Positions 52,924 to 60,668 of a DNA stretch of 64,000 nt are shown one piece after another. A model generated the notes under the pieces. That model made no database searches. It had not been told where the DNA came from and worked only from the letters and a program-made list of their open reading frames with translations. The DNA lies in NCBI RefSeq assembly GCF_900107205.1, contig NZ_FNPC01000004.1, positions 248,001 to 312,000 on the forward strand, given 5' to 3'. The translations under genes and the position numbers were made by a program. Origin of the DNA: Halopenitus persicus (GTDB lineage: Archaea; Halobacteriota; Halobacteria; Halobacteriales; Haloferacaceae). How positions within the stretch are numbered: position 1 is the stretch's first letter; every line of letters begins with the position of its first letter.

Positions 52924-53373
52924 CTACGCCGACGCCGCGGATCCGGACGAACCCTCCAGGGACGTGGAGAGTTCGACCTCGATAGTGACCGTGTCGTACG
53001 GGACGTACGGTTTCTTCGCGCCGCCCTCCTCGTGGAAATGCACGATCCGGTACTCGGACAGGATCCCGAGGTCGTCGTGGACCTGGCGAACGTCGCGATC
53101 GAGACGATCCGCGAGGTCGCGGATGCTCTCGGCCGGTTCGGTCATCAGACTTCGCACGATCTCCAGTCGACGTGGCGTCAGCACGCGCTGGATCCGGCTC
53201 GCGTCCTGGAAGTTGACGACGTGTGGTACCTCCTCGCCCTGCTCGAAACGTTCGGCGCGCTCGAGCGTGCTTCGGGTGTGTTCCTCGAACGGCTTCGACG
53301 TGATTCGAAGCGTCGAGGGATGTTCGACGTCCGTCGGGGGCTCGTGCGCGTGGTCAGGCGAATTCTCGCTCAT
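52924..53373 (-). CDS. HVO_A0114-like wHTH antitoxin
   Basis: 149 residues, start ATG at 53373 (MSENSPDHAHEPPTDVEHPS). The C-terminal half is a winged helix: RIQRVLTPRRLEIVRSLMTE, then SIRDLADRLDRDVRQVHDDL and IVHFHEEGGAKKPYVPYD. This is the HVO_A0114 family of DNA-binding proteins, often found beside DUF6516 proteins. It overlaps the upstream gene by 20 bp. It likely neutralises the partner and represses the pair. Confidence 0.78.
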   Translation of the reverse strand: MSENSPDHAHEPPTDVEHPSTLRITSKPFEEHTRSTLERAERFEQGEEVPHVVNFQDASRIQRVLTPRRLEIVRSLMTEPAESIRDLADRLDRDVRQVHDDLGILSEYRIVHFHEEGGAKKPYVPYDTVTIEVELSTSLEGSSGSAASA

Positions 53374-53659
53374 GGATGGTTTCGACCTCCTCGAGGAATC
53401 GTTCAATATGCGATCGAAGGCCCTCGTATTCGATACCTTCGACCTCGCCGCGGTAGTGTCTGTGGTGCCGTCCAACGCCGTGGGCATCGTTCGCGTTGTC
53501 GTATCGGAGGATCGACTCGTCGGCGGGGCCGAGATACTGAAAGCTGTATTTCAGACCCTCCGGAAACGCATCGCTTTCGGGGACGTCCCAGGCTAGTGCC
53601 TCCCAGCGATCCCCGGTCGGGAACTCGTCGTCGTCCTCGAAGACCTTCAGCGCCGACAT
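53354..53659 (-). CDS. DUF6516 family toxin-like protein
   Basis: 101 residues from ATG at 53659 (MSALKVFEDDDEFPTGDRWE). The family core ESILRYDNANDAHGVGRHHRH contains the conserved Arg, Tyr/Asp and His-rich end. An alternative ATG at 53689 would read through the palindrome 53672-53690, so the shorter form is chosen. Known DUF6516 proteins occur with HVO_A0114 antitoxins; the biochemical target is unknown. The downstream antitoxin frame begins before this one ends. Confidence 0.75.
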   Translation of the reverse strand: MSALKVFEDDDEFPTGDRWEALAWDVPESDAFPEGLKYSFQYLGPADESILRYDNANDAHGVGRHHRHYRGEVEGIEYEGLRSHIERFLEEVETIHEREFA

Positions 53660-53671
53660 CGTCGCACCTGT

Positions 53672-53690
53672 GTTGTCCACTGTGGACAAC
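53672..53690. promoter_or_regulatory. 19-bp palindrome at the toxin-antitoxin promoter
   Basis: GTTGTCCACTGTGGACAAC is a perfect dyad with a single central base, 13 bp before the toxin start. It fits an operator for autorepression by the wHTH antitoxin. Confidence 0.68.
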
Positions 53691-53762
53691 GCACGCGCTC
53701 GCCATAACTGTTGTGGTGAGAGGACATCACACCGTCGGAAAGAACGTCGGGGTGGGAGGACA

Positions 53763-54215
53763 TCACCCCACGACCGGTTCGACGTCGTCGAGCGAGGAGA
53801 GCCGGTAAAAGCGTGCGATCCGGAGGAGTCCGATCCAGACGATCGCGGCGACCAGGGCGCCGAGCGCGTTCACGCCCATATCCGTGAGGGCGAACGTGCG
53901 CTCGGGGAGGGGCCACTGGACGACCTCGATCGCGACCCCGTAGCCCCACGTCGTGAGGAACGTGGCGAGGGTTCGGCGCCGGATCGAGGTCGATCGGTCC
54001 GAGAGCGCGTAGCCGACCCAGCCGCCGAGTCCGACGTACGCCAGGAAGTGGAGCCACGTGGAGTACGGGATGATCCCGAAGGGACCCATCTCGATCGTCC
54101 CCGAGCCGGGCGGCGCGAAGACGGAGTAATACAGGATCACGCCGGCGACGAGCGTGACGACGCCCAGGCGGAGACGCCTCGGGAGCAGCGGGAGCCGGAG
54201 TCGACGCCGGGTCAC
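53763..54215 (-). CDS. VanZ-like membrane protein
   Basis: 150 residues from GTG at 54215; longer frames add a His/Pro-rich, non-haloarchaeal stretch. Four hydrophobic segments: about 13-28 (RLGVVTLVAGVILYYSVF), 47-63, 77-97 and 113-133. VanZ-type motifs are IPYSTWLHFLAYVGLGGWVG and YGVAIEVVQWPLPERTFALT with DMGVNALGALVA. Role unknown in archaea. It lies between the toxin-antitoxin pair and accessory genes. Confidence 0.72.
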   Translation of the reverse strand: MTRRRLRLPLLPRRLRLGVVTLVAGVILYYSVFAPPGSGTIEMGPFGIIPYSTWLHFLAYVGLGGWVGYALSDRSTSIRRRTLATFLTTWGYGVAIEVVQWPLPERTFALTDMGVNALGALVAAIVWIGLLRIARFYRLSSLDDVEPVVG

Positions 54216-54320
54216 GGAGAGGCCACCATACAGGCGGTAGTTCGGCGGCGGACCAAAAACGGTTCGTGATTCGGTGGCGGGTTGGTGGTTCGATGGCGGA
54301 TTCGTGGCGTGTCCAGGGAG

Positions 54321-54501
54321 ACCCCACCGTGTCGAGTGTTCTTCGGCTATGGTGGGTGTGGGATGATGAATGTGGATGTGGGTGGACTCGGGTTGGGTGT
54401 GGATGGGGAGTGACGAGCGCAACGGCGACACTCGGAGAGGACGGAACCGGCCCGTCCGACGTCCCGACCGATTCCGGCAGGAACACTCGACACGGTGGGG
54501 T
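54321..54501. repeat. Inverted repeat, 21-bp arms
   Basis: Arms 54321-54341 (ACCCCACCGTGTCGAGTGTT plus C) and 54481-54501 are exact reverse complements, 139 bp apart. The length rules out chance. The enclosed DNA has no reading frame of interest. Confidence 0.8.
54380..54408 (+). other. Potential G-quadruplex
   Basis: G-tracts GGG-N7-GGG-TT-GGG-N7-GGGG satisfy the canonical G3+ N1-7 pattern on the plus strand. Another GGG-TGT-GGG lies just upstream. The flanking 80 bp are also G/T-rich on this strand. Confidence 0.6.
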
Positions 54502-54617
54502 GGGAGTCCCGTGGCCGGAACGTCCTCGCGCCACGAGCGTTAACGGACTCGACCGTCGACATTCACTCGAACGACCGAATGCTCGACGCTTCGTCTGGAC
54601 GGGCCAGTCGATTGCAC

Positions 54618-54932
54618 TCACGACCAGTCGTGATCCGCAAGACCTTCGTAGTGTTTCAACCGGCTTTCGATCTCCCAGGCCTCCCATTGACATTCGTGAT
54701 AGAGGACGTCCGCAAGTTCGGCAAAATTGCTCTTGTCGAGTTCGATCCCGCGATTCCCACGATGGGTAATGTACGCTTCCCTTCGAAGGTCGTCATAGAC
54801 CTCGCGTGCGGTCGGATAGTCGCCATCGATCGCCGACAAGCTGAGCAGGTTCTCCTTGGTGATCGGCGTCCCCCACCTGTGCTTCGCGATCATCGTTGCC
54901 AGGAGCGCACATTTCACCGACGGCTTCTGCAT
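54618..54932 (-). CDS. Uncharacterised small protein, divergent regulator-like
   Basis: 104 residues from ATG at 54932 (MQKPSVKCALLATMIAKHRW), chosen because TAAATAC on the minus strand lies 26 bp ahead. A helix-rich sequence with TAREVYDDLRREAYITHRGN, a winged-helix-like segment, and the end EIESRLKHYEGLADHDWS. It looks like a small DNA-binding protein but I recognise no family. Divergent from another wHTH gene with a palindrome between. Confidence 0.55.
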   Translation of the reverse strand: MQKPSVKCALLATMIAKHRWGTPITKENLLSLSAIDGDYPTAREVYDDLRREAYITHRGNRGIELDKSNFAELADVLYHECQWEAWEIESRLKHYEGLADHDWS

Positions 54933-54965
54933 ACCCGGGACGTTGACTCCGCCGTATTTAATGCC

Positions 54966-54976
54966 TGTCAATGACA
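54966..54976. promoter_or_regulatory. TGTCAATGACA dyad between divergent regulator genes
   Basis: An 11-bp perfect dyad lies between the two TATA-like elements (TAAATAC near 54955 for the minus gene, GCTTATCC near 55000 for the plus gene). Position suggests a shared operator. Confidence 0.5.
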
Positions 54977-55024
54977 ATTAACGGTAGTGGAAACGCTTAT
55001 CCTCTCGCGTCTCCACGATTTTGT

Positions 55025-55366
55025 ATGAGCAGCATCGACCAGCCGGAGGACGCCCGCAAACGAACGAAGGAGCTCCGCACGGAACATCCGAGCGGATGGC
55101 TCCACCTCACGCAACACGACGCCGTCCCGATCCTCATCGATGCGCTCCTGGATCTCCCGCCGAACCGGGAGTTCAACAAGACCGAGTTCGCACGCCATGC
55201 GGGCGTCACGCGACAGACCGTCGGGAACTACACCGACCTGCTGCTGGAGGTCGAACTCATCGAGGAGGTCCCGAACACGTCACCGCGTCGGTACCGGGTC
55301 GCCGACAGCGACGTCGTGCGGGAACTCTTCGAGCTGAACAGCGCGCTGAACGGCGTGGGCGAGTAA
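55025..55366 (+). CDS. Winged-helix regulator
   Basis: 113 residues from ATG at 55025 (MSSIDQPEDARKRTKELRTE). The winged helix is REFNKTEFARHAGVTRQTVG, then YTDLLLEVELIEEVPNTSPR and RRYRVADSDVVRELFELNSA, common in haloarchaeal plasmid- and island-type regulators. A TATA-like GCTTATCC is 25 bp upstream, so it is near-leaderless. Probably regulates itself or the divergent gene at 54618-54932. Confidence 0.65.
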   Translation: MSSIDQPEDARKRTKELRTEHPSGWLHLTQHDAVPILIDALLDLPPNREFNKTEFARHAGVTRQTVGNYTDLLLEVELIEEVPNTSPRRYRVADSDVVRELFELNSALNGVGE

Positions 55367-55576
55367 AGGGCTTATCGGCGTTGGATGGCTACTACTGAAT
55401 GAGGACGCGGATCAGGCCCGCTGGCTTGAACCCTCGGGACTGATCCGTCGAGGGATGTGGGGTAGTGGCCCACGTCCTGATGACGCCCGATCTCACGGTG
55501 CAATAGTCTCCAAGAGATACGTCTGTACCCGTTTTGACTCCAGCATTTGGACCGCCGTTCACGCTGCGGACCACTG

Positions 55577-55585
55577 TTTTATTAG
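55577..55585 (+). promoter_or_regulatory. TATA-like element of a 46-residue gene
   Basis: TTTTATTAG is centred 29 bp before the ATG at 55610, as expected for a leaderless haloarchaeal promoter. Confidence 0.45.
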
Positions 55586-55609
55586 ATCCCTCACCGATCT
55601 CTTGGTACG

Positions 55610-55750
55610 ATGTGCTTTGCGGCTCCGACCGTGAAAGAGGTCGCCGAAGCGACCGGTCAGGATCTCGAACAGGTGGCCAGGGACTTCCACGCCACCGCCA
55701 AGGCGGCTGAAGAGTCTCCCGACGAGATGCGTGAGCGTCTCGGACTCTAG
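55610..55750 (+). CDS. Small helical protein, DNA-binding-like
   Basis: A 46-residue frame: MCFAAPTVKEVAEATGQDLE, then a second helix ending EESPDEMRERLGL. The first half reads like a helix-turn-helix (VKEVAEATGQDLEQVARDF). With a TATA-like box at the right distance and haloarchaeal codon use it is a plausible real gene; no family is recognised. Confidence 0.5.
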   Translation: MCFAAPTVKEVAEATGQDLEQVARDFHATAKAAEESPDEMRERLGL

Positions 55751-55822
55751 CCGGGCGAAACGTCCGGCGGCCACAGTGTTTCGGTCGAGCTCGTCGAGCG
55801 GTGGTAGAAACGGACGCCAGTG

Positions 55823-56323
55823 ATGAATCCCGAAGGCTATTTGATATCGTTGTGTAAAGAGCCACTCGGACTGCTATTCCATCCGAATATGACGAAATAT
55901 CAATCTACATATAAATTTCGTTGCTTTGGGACATATCAGGGAACACCTGTTCGGTTCCTTGTCGTTCCAGTTTTCGTCTGGAACGGTCCAAAGCGAGGGG
56001 ATATGGATGAATTCGTGGTTACGCTTGCCATCAAGAATACGTCTCTTCAGCGCATCAATTCGGCACTCCCGACTACCGGTACCTGGACGGAAATCGCACA
56101 CTCGGATCATAACCCGACCAGCGGCCATAACATATATGATCGAAACGATCCCAAGCAGTTTCACGTTGATGTGAACCACCCCTATCGATCCAACCAGTAC
56201 GCAACGGTATATACGAAACTGGCAAACGGAGCGCCCCCAAAGCCGGTGGGAAAAGCAGCAAACCTCGCAAAAACAGTCCTCGTTGGCGGTGCGGAGCGAT
56301 TCTTGGATGACTTTCTTCCCTAA
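55823..56323 (+). CDS. Uncharacterised AT-rich protein
   Basis: 166 residues from ATG at 55823 (MNPEGYLISLCKEPLGLLFH). Beta-rich looking, with DMDEFVVTLAIKNTSLQRIN and later HVDVNHPYRSNQYATVYTKL. Codon use is more AT-rich and the protein less acidic than the neighbours, so it is probably acquired. No known domain. Confidence 0.5.
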   Translation: MNPEGYLISLCKEPLGLLFHPNMTKYQSTYKFRCFGTYQGTPVRFLVVPVFVWNGPKRGDMDEFVVTLAIKNTSLQRINSALPTTGTWTEIAHSDHNPTSGHNIYDRNDPKQFHVDVNHPYRSNQYATVYTKLANGAPPKPVGKAANLAKTVLVGGAERFLDDFLP

Positions 56324-56340
56324 GGCGGGGCGACAGCATA

Positions 56341-56350
56341 TTTTTATATT
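56341..56350 (+). promoter_or_regulatory. TATA element of a 67-residue gene
   Basis: TTTTTATATT is centred 31 bp before the ATG at 56377 and directly follows the stop of the preceding gene. Confidence 0.55.
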
Positions 56351-56376
56351 GGTGCCGTCTATGAGTAGACATCCTG

Positions 56377-56580
56377 ATGAACGTGGACCAAACCCTCGAA
56401 GAGATCCTTGCCGCCGAGTGTGGTGGGACGCCGAGTGAGTACGAGGTTGATGAGTCTACCGTCCGGTCGCTGGATGAGGCTGCCACGTCGGATATCGATC
56501 TGGACAGGGATGAGCTCCCCGCCGAATTCGACGACCTCGATCTGGAAAACGCCGACGAGATCGGCGAATCGATCGTATAA
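56377..56580 (+). CDS. Small acidic protein
   Basis: 67 residues (MNVDQTLEEILAAECGGTPS), then very acidic (DIDLDRDELPAEFDDLDLEN). The first part is an amphipathic helix with one Cys; the second is a run of short Asp/Glu-Leu motifs that could form a disordered docking region. No family recognised. It has its own TATA box and lies in the accessory patch. Confidence 0.5.
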   Translation: MNVDQTLEEILAAECGGTPSEYEVDESTVRSLDEAATSDIDLDRDELPAEFDDLDLENADEIGESIV

Positions 56581-56945
56581 GCTCCGTTTTGAGTGACGGG
56601 TTGCGGAGTCAGTCCCGTACTGTAGCACCCGCCGATCGCGACGTGGAGCGATATAGTACTTCGCCGGTTCGTGGTCGAATTCTCGAGAGTTCCACGCACT
56701 GGCGAGAGCCACAGCTGGGTCGTACAACACCCGGCGACACCTGACCGCTCCCCACCCGGAACCGCCCGGCGGCGGCGCGGCGGGTCCCCGGCCCGCCGGG
56801 CCATCGCGGTCGCGTCCGCGTCGCGGTCCCGCGCTCCCACCCCGCCGATCGCCCACACGACCGACCAGATCGCCCCACGATCCACGGTCACACGGGACCG
56901 GTAGACCCCCCATATTTAAACTGTTCGGCCACACATCGTGTGACG
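56581..56945. other. Gene-free stretch before the sugar-transferase gene
   Basis: 365 bp. It is very GC-rich at about 56760-56880 with the palindromic run CCCGGCCCGCCGGG-like sequence, then ends in the TATA box at 56911-56920. I see no credible gene; open frames on both strands give Arg/Ala/Pro-rich translations. Confidence 0.55.
56911..56920 (+). promoter_or_regulatory. TATA element of the sugar-transferase gene
   Basis: CATATTTAAA is centred about 30 bp before the ATG at 56946. It is a strong match to the haloarchaeal TATA box. Confidence 0.65.
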
Positions 56946-58400
56946 ATGAACGGGGGGTGGCGATACCGGATCTCGAGCGCGGCGGGGGTCGCGGGACTGA
57001 CGGCGCTGGCGGTCGCGCTGGTCAACTCCGGGCCGGTCCAGACCCTCATCACGTCGCTGCCCGTGTTGGGACGCCTGTCGGTCGACGCGCCCACGGGGGC
57101 CGAGGCGGTCTTCGAGGTGCTGGTCACGACGGTCGTGGTGACCGCGGCGTTCCTGCCGCTTTATAAACCCCGACCCAGACGGATCCTCGACACGATCGCG
57201 ATCACCCAAAAGCGCGTTATGGTCGCGACGTTCGCGCTGGCGACGATCGGCTACTTCGATTACACCTACCGGCTGCCGCGGGCGACCCTGATCGCGGTCG
57301 CGCCGGTGTTGCTGGCCGGCCTGCCGGCGTGGTTCGTCTGGATCCGACGCCGGCCCACCAGCGAGCCGGAGCGGGCGATCATCGTCGGGGACGACCCGGC
57401 CGAGCTGGAGCGGCTGGCGGCGGACGTGTCGATCCCGCTGTTGGGCTACCTCTGTCCCACGAGCGTGTTGCTGCGGTCGCCGACGGGCCCGGACCGGGGC
57501 TCGGGTGCGGACCCGCGCCCCTCCGCGGCCGCGGTCGCGGACGGGGGGATGGAGATCGCGGGCCTCCAGCGGCTGGGGGGTCTCTCGCGGATCGAGGACG
57601 TCCTCGTGGAGTACGACGTCGACACCGTGGTGTTGGCCTTCGAGCGGACCGACCGGGCGGAGTTCTTCGGCGCCCTGGACGCGTGTTTCGAACACGGCGT
57701 CGCCGCGAAGGTCCACCGTGACCACGCGGACGCGGTGTTGACCGCCGGGGACGACGTCGGGACGCTCGTCGACGTGGAGATCGAGCCCTGGGACGTGCAG
57801 GATTACGTGCTCAAGCGGGGGTTCGACGTGGCCTTTTCCCTGGTGGGGTTGGTCGGGCTGGCGCCGGTGATCGCGGCTATTGTCGTGGCTATTAAGCTGG
57901 ATGACGGCGGGTCGATTCTGTATAAGCAGGAGCGAACCGCCGTGTTCGGCGAGACGTTCGAGGTGTACAAGTTCCGGTCGATGGTCGAGAACGCCGAGGA
58001 GCTGACCGGGGCCACGATCAGCGACGAGGACGCCGGCGGCGTGGACCCACGCGTGACGCGTGTCGGGCGTGTGTTGCGGAAGACGCACCTGGACGAGATC
58101 CCGCAGCTGTGGAGCGTGTTGAAGGGTGATATGAGCGTGGTCGGTCCGCGGCCGGAGCGACCGGAGATCGATTCGGACATCGAGCTCGGCGTGATCGACT
58201 GGCGGAAGCGGTGGTTCGTGAAGCCCGGGCTGACGGGATTGGCGCAGATCAACGACGTGACTGGTACGGAGCCCCAGAAGAAGATACGGTACGACCTGCA
58301 GTACGTGAAGCAGCAGTCGCTCGATTACGATATGAAGTTGGTCATTCGGCAGATATGGAAGGTTGGCGAGGATGTGGTTGAGACGATTCGTGAGGAATGA
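56946..58400 (+). CDS. Polyprenyl-phosphate sugar transferase (initiating glycosyltransferase)
   Basis: 484 residues from ATG at 56946; a GTG six bases earlier is possible. Four or five N-terminal helices (about 10-135) and a CoA-binding-like region precede the catalytic part (from about 290): KRGFDVAFSLVGLVGLAPVI, YKQERTAVFGETFEVYKFRS and the DE-dyad segment HLDEIPQLWSVLKGDMSVVG. This WbaP/PglC-like domain moves a sugar-1-phosphate from a nucleotide sugar to polyprenyl phosphate, the first step in building a surface glycan. It likely primes the repeat unit whose sugars are made by the SDR genes around it. Confidence 0.9.
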   Translation: MNGGWRYRISSAAGVAGLTALAVALVNSGPVQTLITSLPVLGRLSVDAPTGAEAVFEVLVTTVVVTAAFLPLYKPRPRRILDTIAITQKRVMVATFALATIGYFDYTYRLPRATLIAVAPVLLAGLPAWFVWIRRRPTSEPERAIIVGDDPAELERLAADVSIPLLGYLCPTSVLLRSPTGPDRGSGADPRPSAAAVADGGMEIAGLQRLGGLSRIEDVLVEYDVDTVVLAFERTDRAEFFGALDACFEHGVAAKVHRDHADAVLTAGDDVGTLVDVEIEPWDVQDYVLKRGFDVAFSLVGLVGLAPVIAAIVVAIKLDDGGSILYKQERTAVFGETFEVYKFRSMVENAEELTGATISDEDAGGVDPRVTRVGRVLRKTHLDEIPQLWSVLKGDMSVVGPRPERPEIDSDIELGVIDWRKRWFVKPGLTGLAQINDVTGTEPQKKIRYDLQYVKQQSLDYDMKLVIRQIWKVGEDVVETIREE

Positions 58401-58429
58401 GATCAGCGTAGTGTTTTAGCGGCGATGGT

Positions 58430-58710
58430 TTATCGATAGTAATTCGCGGTCTTCTCTAAGCTCTCCTCAAACGTCACTCTCGGCTCCCAGCCAAGCGATT
58501 CGATCTTAGTCGTGCCGGGCACGTAGCGCCGGTCGTGACCTGGGCGATCGTTCACGAACCGATCTGATCATCCGATGTAGTAACGATGTCGAGAATTCGC
58601 CGACTGACATCAATGCCCCGTCGCTTGACCCCGCTTCCGATGTTGTACATTTCGCCGATGGAGTCCTGTCGGAGAACGATCTCCATCGCCCGGTAATCAT
58701 CAGTGACGTA
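58430..58710 (-). pseudogene. C-terminal remnant of RmlB (dTDP-glucose 4,6-dehydratase), frameshifted
   Basis: On the minus strand the read from 58710 is YVTDDYRAMEIVLRQDSIGE then MYNIGSGVKRRGIDVSRRIL, up to a stop after QIGS; shifting frame near 58558 gives FVNDRPGHDRRYVPGTTKIE, then SLGWEPRVTFEESLEKTANY and YR before the TAA. These are the last ~95 residues of RmlB. The N-terminal two thirds, with the catalytic YxxxK, are missing. Nothing suggests a functional protein. It lies between the initiating transferase and galU, in a locus where an rmlB would be expected. Confidence 0.8.
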
Positions 58711-58822
58711 CGTCTATTCTCGAACCTAATGTCTACTATAGTTATTCAACGGCTGGAAAGGTACTAGGCAGTGCCCTGAAAGGCGAACCTTGGTAAGGCT
58801 GGATTTCAATCATCGGACAACG

Positions 58823-59692
58823 ATGGAAGTCAACAAAGCCGTCATCCCTGCGGCCGGGTTCGGGACGCGGTTCCTACCAGTTACCAAAGCTCAACCCAAG
58901 GAGATGATGCCGGTTCTCGACAAGCCCACGATCCAATATGTGGTAGAGGAGGCCGTCAATGCAGGCATCGATGACATCTTGCTGATCACTGGTCGCGGAA
59001 AGCAATCCATCGAACGCCATTTCGACAAGTCATACGAACTCGAGGAGGAACTGTATGCCGCTGGCAAAGAGGAGCGGCTCGAACGAGTTCGTGACATTGC
59101 GGATCTCGCCGACATTCACTACGTCAGACAGACGGAACGAGACGGACTTGGCGACGCGGTACTCTATGCCCGCAAGCACGTCGGCGACGAGCCATTCGCG
59201 CTGTTGCTTGGAGATACGATCGTTCAGAACTCGGTACCCTGCATTCAAACGCTCATAGAGTATGCAGAGGAGTATGGGGAGTCCACCATCTCGCTTGAAC
59301 GAGTGCCATGGGAGGAGATCTCGAAATACGGTGTCGCCGACGTAGCAGACACCGACGACGATGGTGGATGTTTCCCCGTCACGAATTTCGTCGAGAAGCC
59401 CGATCGCGAGGATGCACCATCGAACCTCGCCATAACCGGACGATATGTCTTTACGCCGGAGATTTTCGACCGACTCGAGGCGACAGAGCCGGGCGTCGGC
59501 GGCGAATTACAACTCACCGACGCGATTCGGAAGTTATCGGCCGCTCGTGGCGTCGAACTCGAAGGCGATCGATACGACATCGGTAACATTCCGAGCTGGC
59601 TCCAAGCCAACATTCGAATGGCATTGAGACACGACGGGGGAGAGATGAATGAGGCCGTCGAACGGATCCTCCGGAGCGAGCTCGATGAGTAG
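58823..59692 (+). CDS. galU: UTP-glucose-1-phosphate uridylyltransferase (GalU-like)
   Basis: 289 residues from ATG at 58823 ([20 protein letters not shown]). The nucleotidyltransferase core is complete: [20 protein letters not shown], then [28 protein letters not shown] and [20 protein letters not shown]. It makes UDP-glucose, precursor for UDP-xylose via UDP-glucuronate and for UDP-sulfoquinovose. The stop overlaps the start of the next SDR gene by eight bases, so they form an operon. A thymidylyltransferase role is less likely given GalU-type motifs. Confidence 0.88.
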   Translation: MEVNKAVIPAAGFGTRFLPVTKAQPKEMMPVLDKPTIQYVVEEAVNAGIDDILLITGRGKQSIERHFDKSYELEEELYAAGKEERLERVRDIADLADIHYVRQTERDGLGDAVLYARKHVGDEPFALLLGDTIVQNSVPCIQTLIEYAEEYGESTISLERVPWEEISKYGVADVADTDDDGGCFPVTNFVEKPDREDAPSNLAITGRYVFTPEIFDRLEATEPGVGGELQLTDAIRKLSAARGVELEGDRYDIGNIPSWLQANIRMALRHDGGEMNEAVERILRSELDE

Positions 59693-60617
59693 AATACTCG
59701 TCACCGGTGGCGCAGGCTTCCTCGGGGCCCACTTCTGTGACCGATTACTCGAAGAGGGCCACGAGGTCCTCGCTATGGACAACCTGATCACGGGTGAACC
59801 AGACAACCTCGACGAGTTCTTCTACGCCGACGATTTTACCTTTCACGAGCACGACGTTACCGAATTCATCCACGTGCCGGGAGAACTGGACTGGGTCGTC
59901 CACCTCGCCAGCCTGGCGTCGCCGGAGTTCTACAGCGATCACCCGATCAAGACTCTCAAGGTCGGTGCACTCGGCACCCACAAGACGCTCGGTCTGGCCA
60001 AGGAGAAAGGGGCGAAATACTTCTTCGCCTCGACTAGCGAGGTCTACGGTGACCCGGAGGTCAATCCACAACCGGAGGAGTACCGGGGGAACGTGGATCC
60101 GTTCGGCCCTCGATCGTGCTATGACGAGTCGAAGCGCTACGGCGAATCCCTCGTCCGGGCCTACCGGAACGAACACGATCTCGACGTTCGTATCGCTCGC
60201 ATCTTCAACACCTACGGCCCGAAAATGCGATTGGATGACGGCCGCGTCATACCGACGTTCATCCAGCAAGCCCTCACAGGGGACGACCTGACGGTCTACG
60301 GCGACGGCTCCCAGACGCGGAGCTTCTGTTACGCATCGGACCTCATCGAAGGGTTCCGCCGGTTGATGGAGAGCGATGTCCAGACGCCGGTGAACCTCGG
60401 CAACCCCGACGAACGGACGATCAACGACCTCGCGGAAACGGTGATCGAACTCGCCGGGTCGGACAGCGACATCGTCAACGAACCGTTGCCGCCACAGGAT
60501 CCGAAAGTCCGTTGCCCAGACATCACGAAGGCGAGGAAGGAACTGGGTTGGGAACCAACGGTCTCGTTACGGGAGGGGCTCGAACGGACGATGGACTCGC
60601 TCCCCACGCCGGACTGA
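59685..60617 (+). CDS. UDP-glucuronate decarboxylase-type SDR (UDP-xylose synthase-like)
   Basis: 310 residues, start ATG 59685 inside the end of galU. Extended SDR loop [20 protein letters not shown], the UXS-like stretch [20 protein letters not shown], YxxxK in [17 protein letters not shown] and the motif [39 protein letters not shown]. Substrate is most likely UDP-glucuronate, giving UDP-xylose, though a dedicated UDP-glucose dehydrogenase is not seen in the window. Coupled to galU by overlap. Confidence 0.85.
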   Translation: MSRILVTGGAGFLGAHFCDRLLEEGHEVLAMDNLITGEPDNLDEFFYADDFTFHEHDVTEFIHVPGELDWVVHLASLASPEFYSDHPIKTLKVGALGTHKTLGLAKEKGAKYFFASTSEVYGDPEVNPQPEEYRGNVDPFGPRSCYDESKRYGESLVRAYRNEHDLDVRIARIFNTYGPKMRLDDGRVIPTFIQQALTGDDLTVYGDGSQTRSFCYASDLIEGFRRLMESDVQTPVNLGNPDERTINDLAETVIELAGSDSDIVNEPLPPQDPKVRCPDITKARKELGWEPTVSLREGLERTMDSLPTPD

Positions 60618-60668
60618 GGCATCACGGTATCGGGGTCTTTTTGCGAGCGCCGGTACTGTATTCCGCCA

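Larger units (their letters stand above)
54216..54617. other. Gene-free stretch with inverted repeat and G-rich tract
   Basis: 402 bp without a credible gene. It holds a 21-bp perfect inverted repeat (54321-54341 and 54481-54501) and, inside it, a G-tract series at 54380-54408. Open frames here translate to low-complexity, His/Ser/Pro-rich peptides and have no promoter. Confidence 0.6.

Noticed and set aside
54266-54769. 167-codon plus-strand open frame
   Set aside because: It crosses the inverted repeat and the antisense of the small gene at 54618, has a Trp/Ser/Arg-rich low-complexity translation, and no promoter or family.
55405-55460. tRNA-like sequence (TTGAACCCTCGGGAC region) near the small gene
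   Set aside because: The arms that would form the T stem do not pair and no acceptor or anticodon stem can be drawn; only a short CCCTCG/CGAGGG hairpin remains.
58720-58822. Possible insertion-sequence end before galU
   Set aside because: The AT-rich stretch has no matching inverted partner, transposase remnant or target duplication; it is more simply the galU promoter region.
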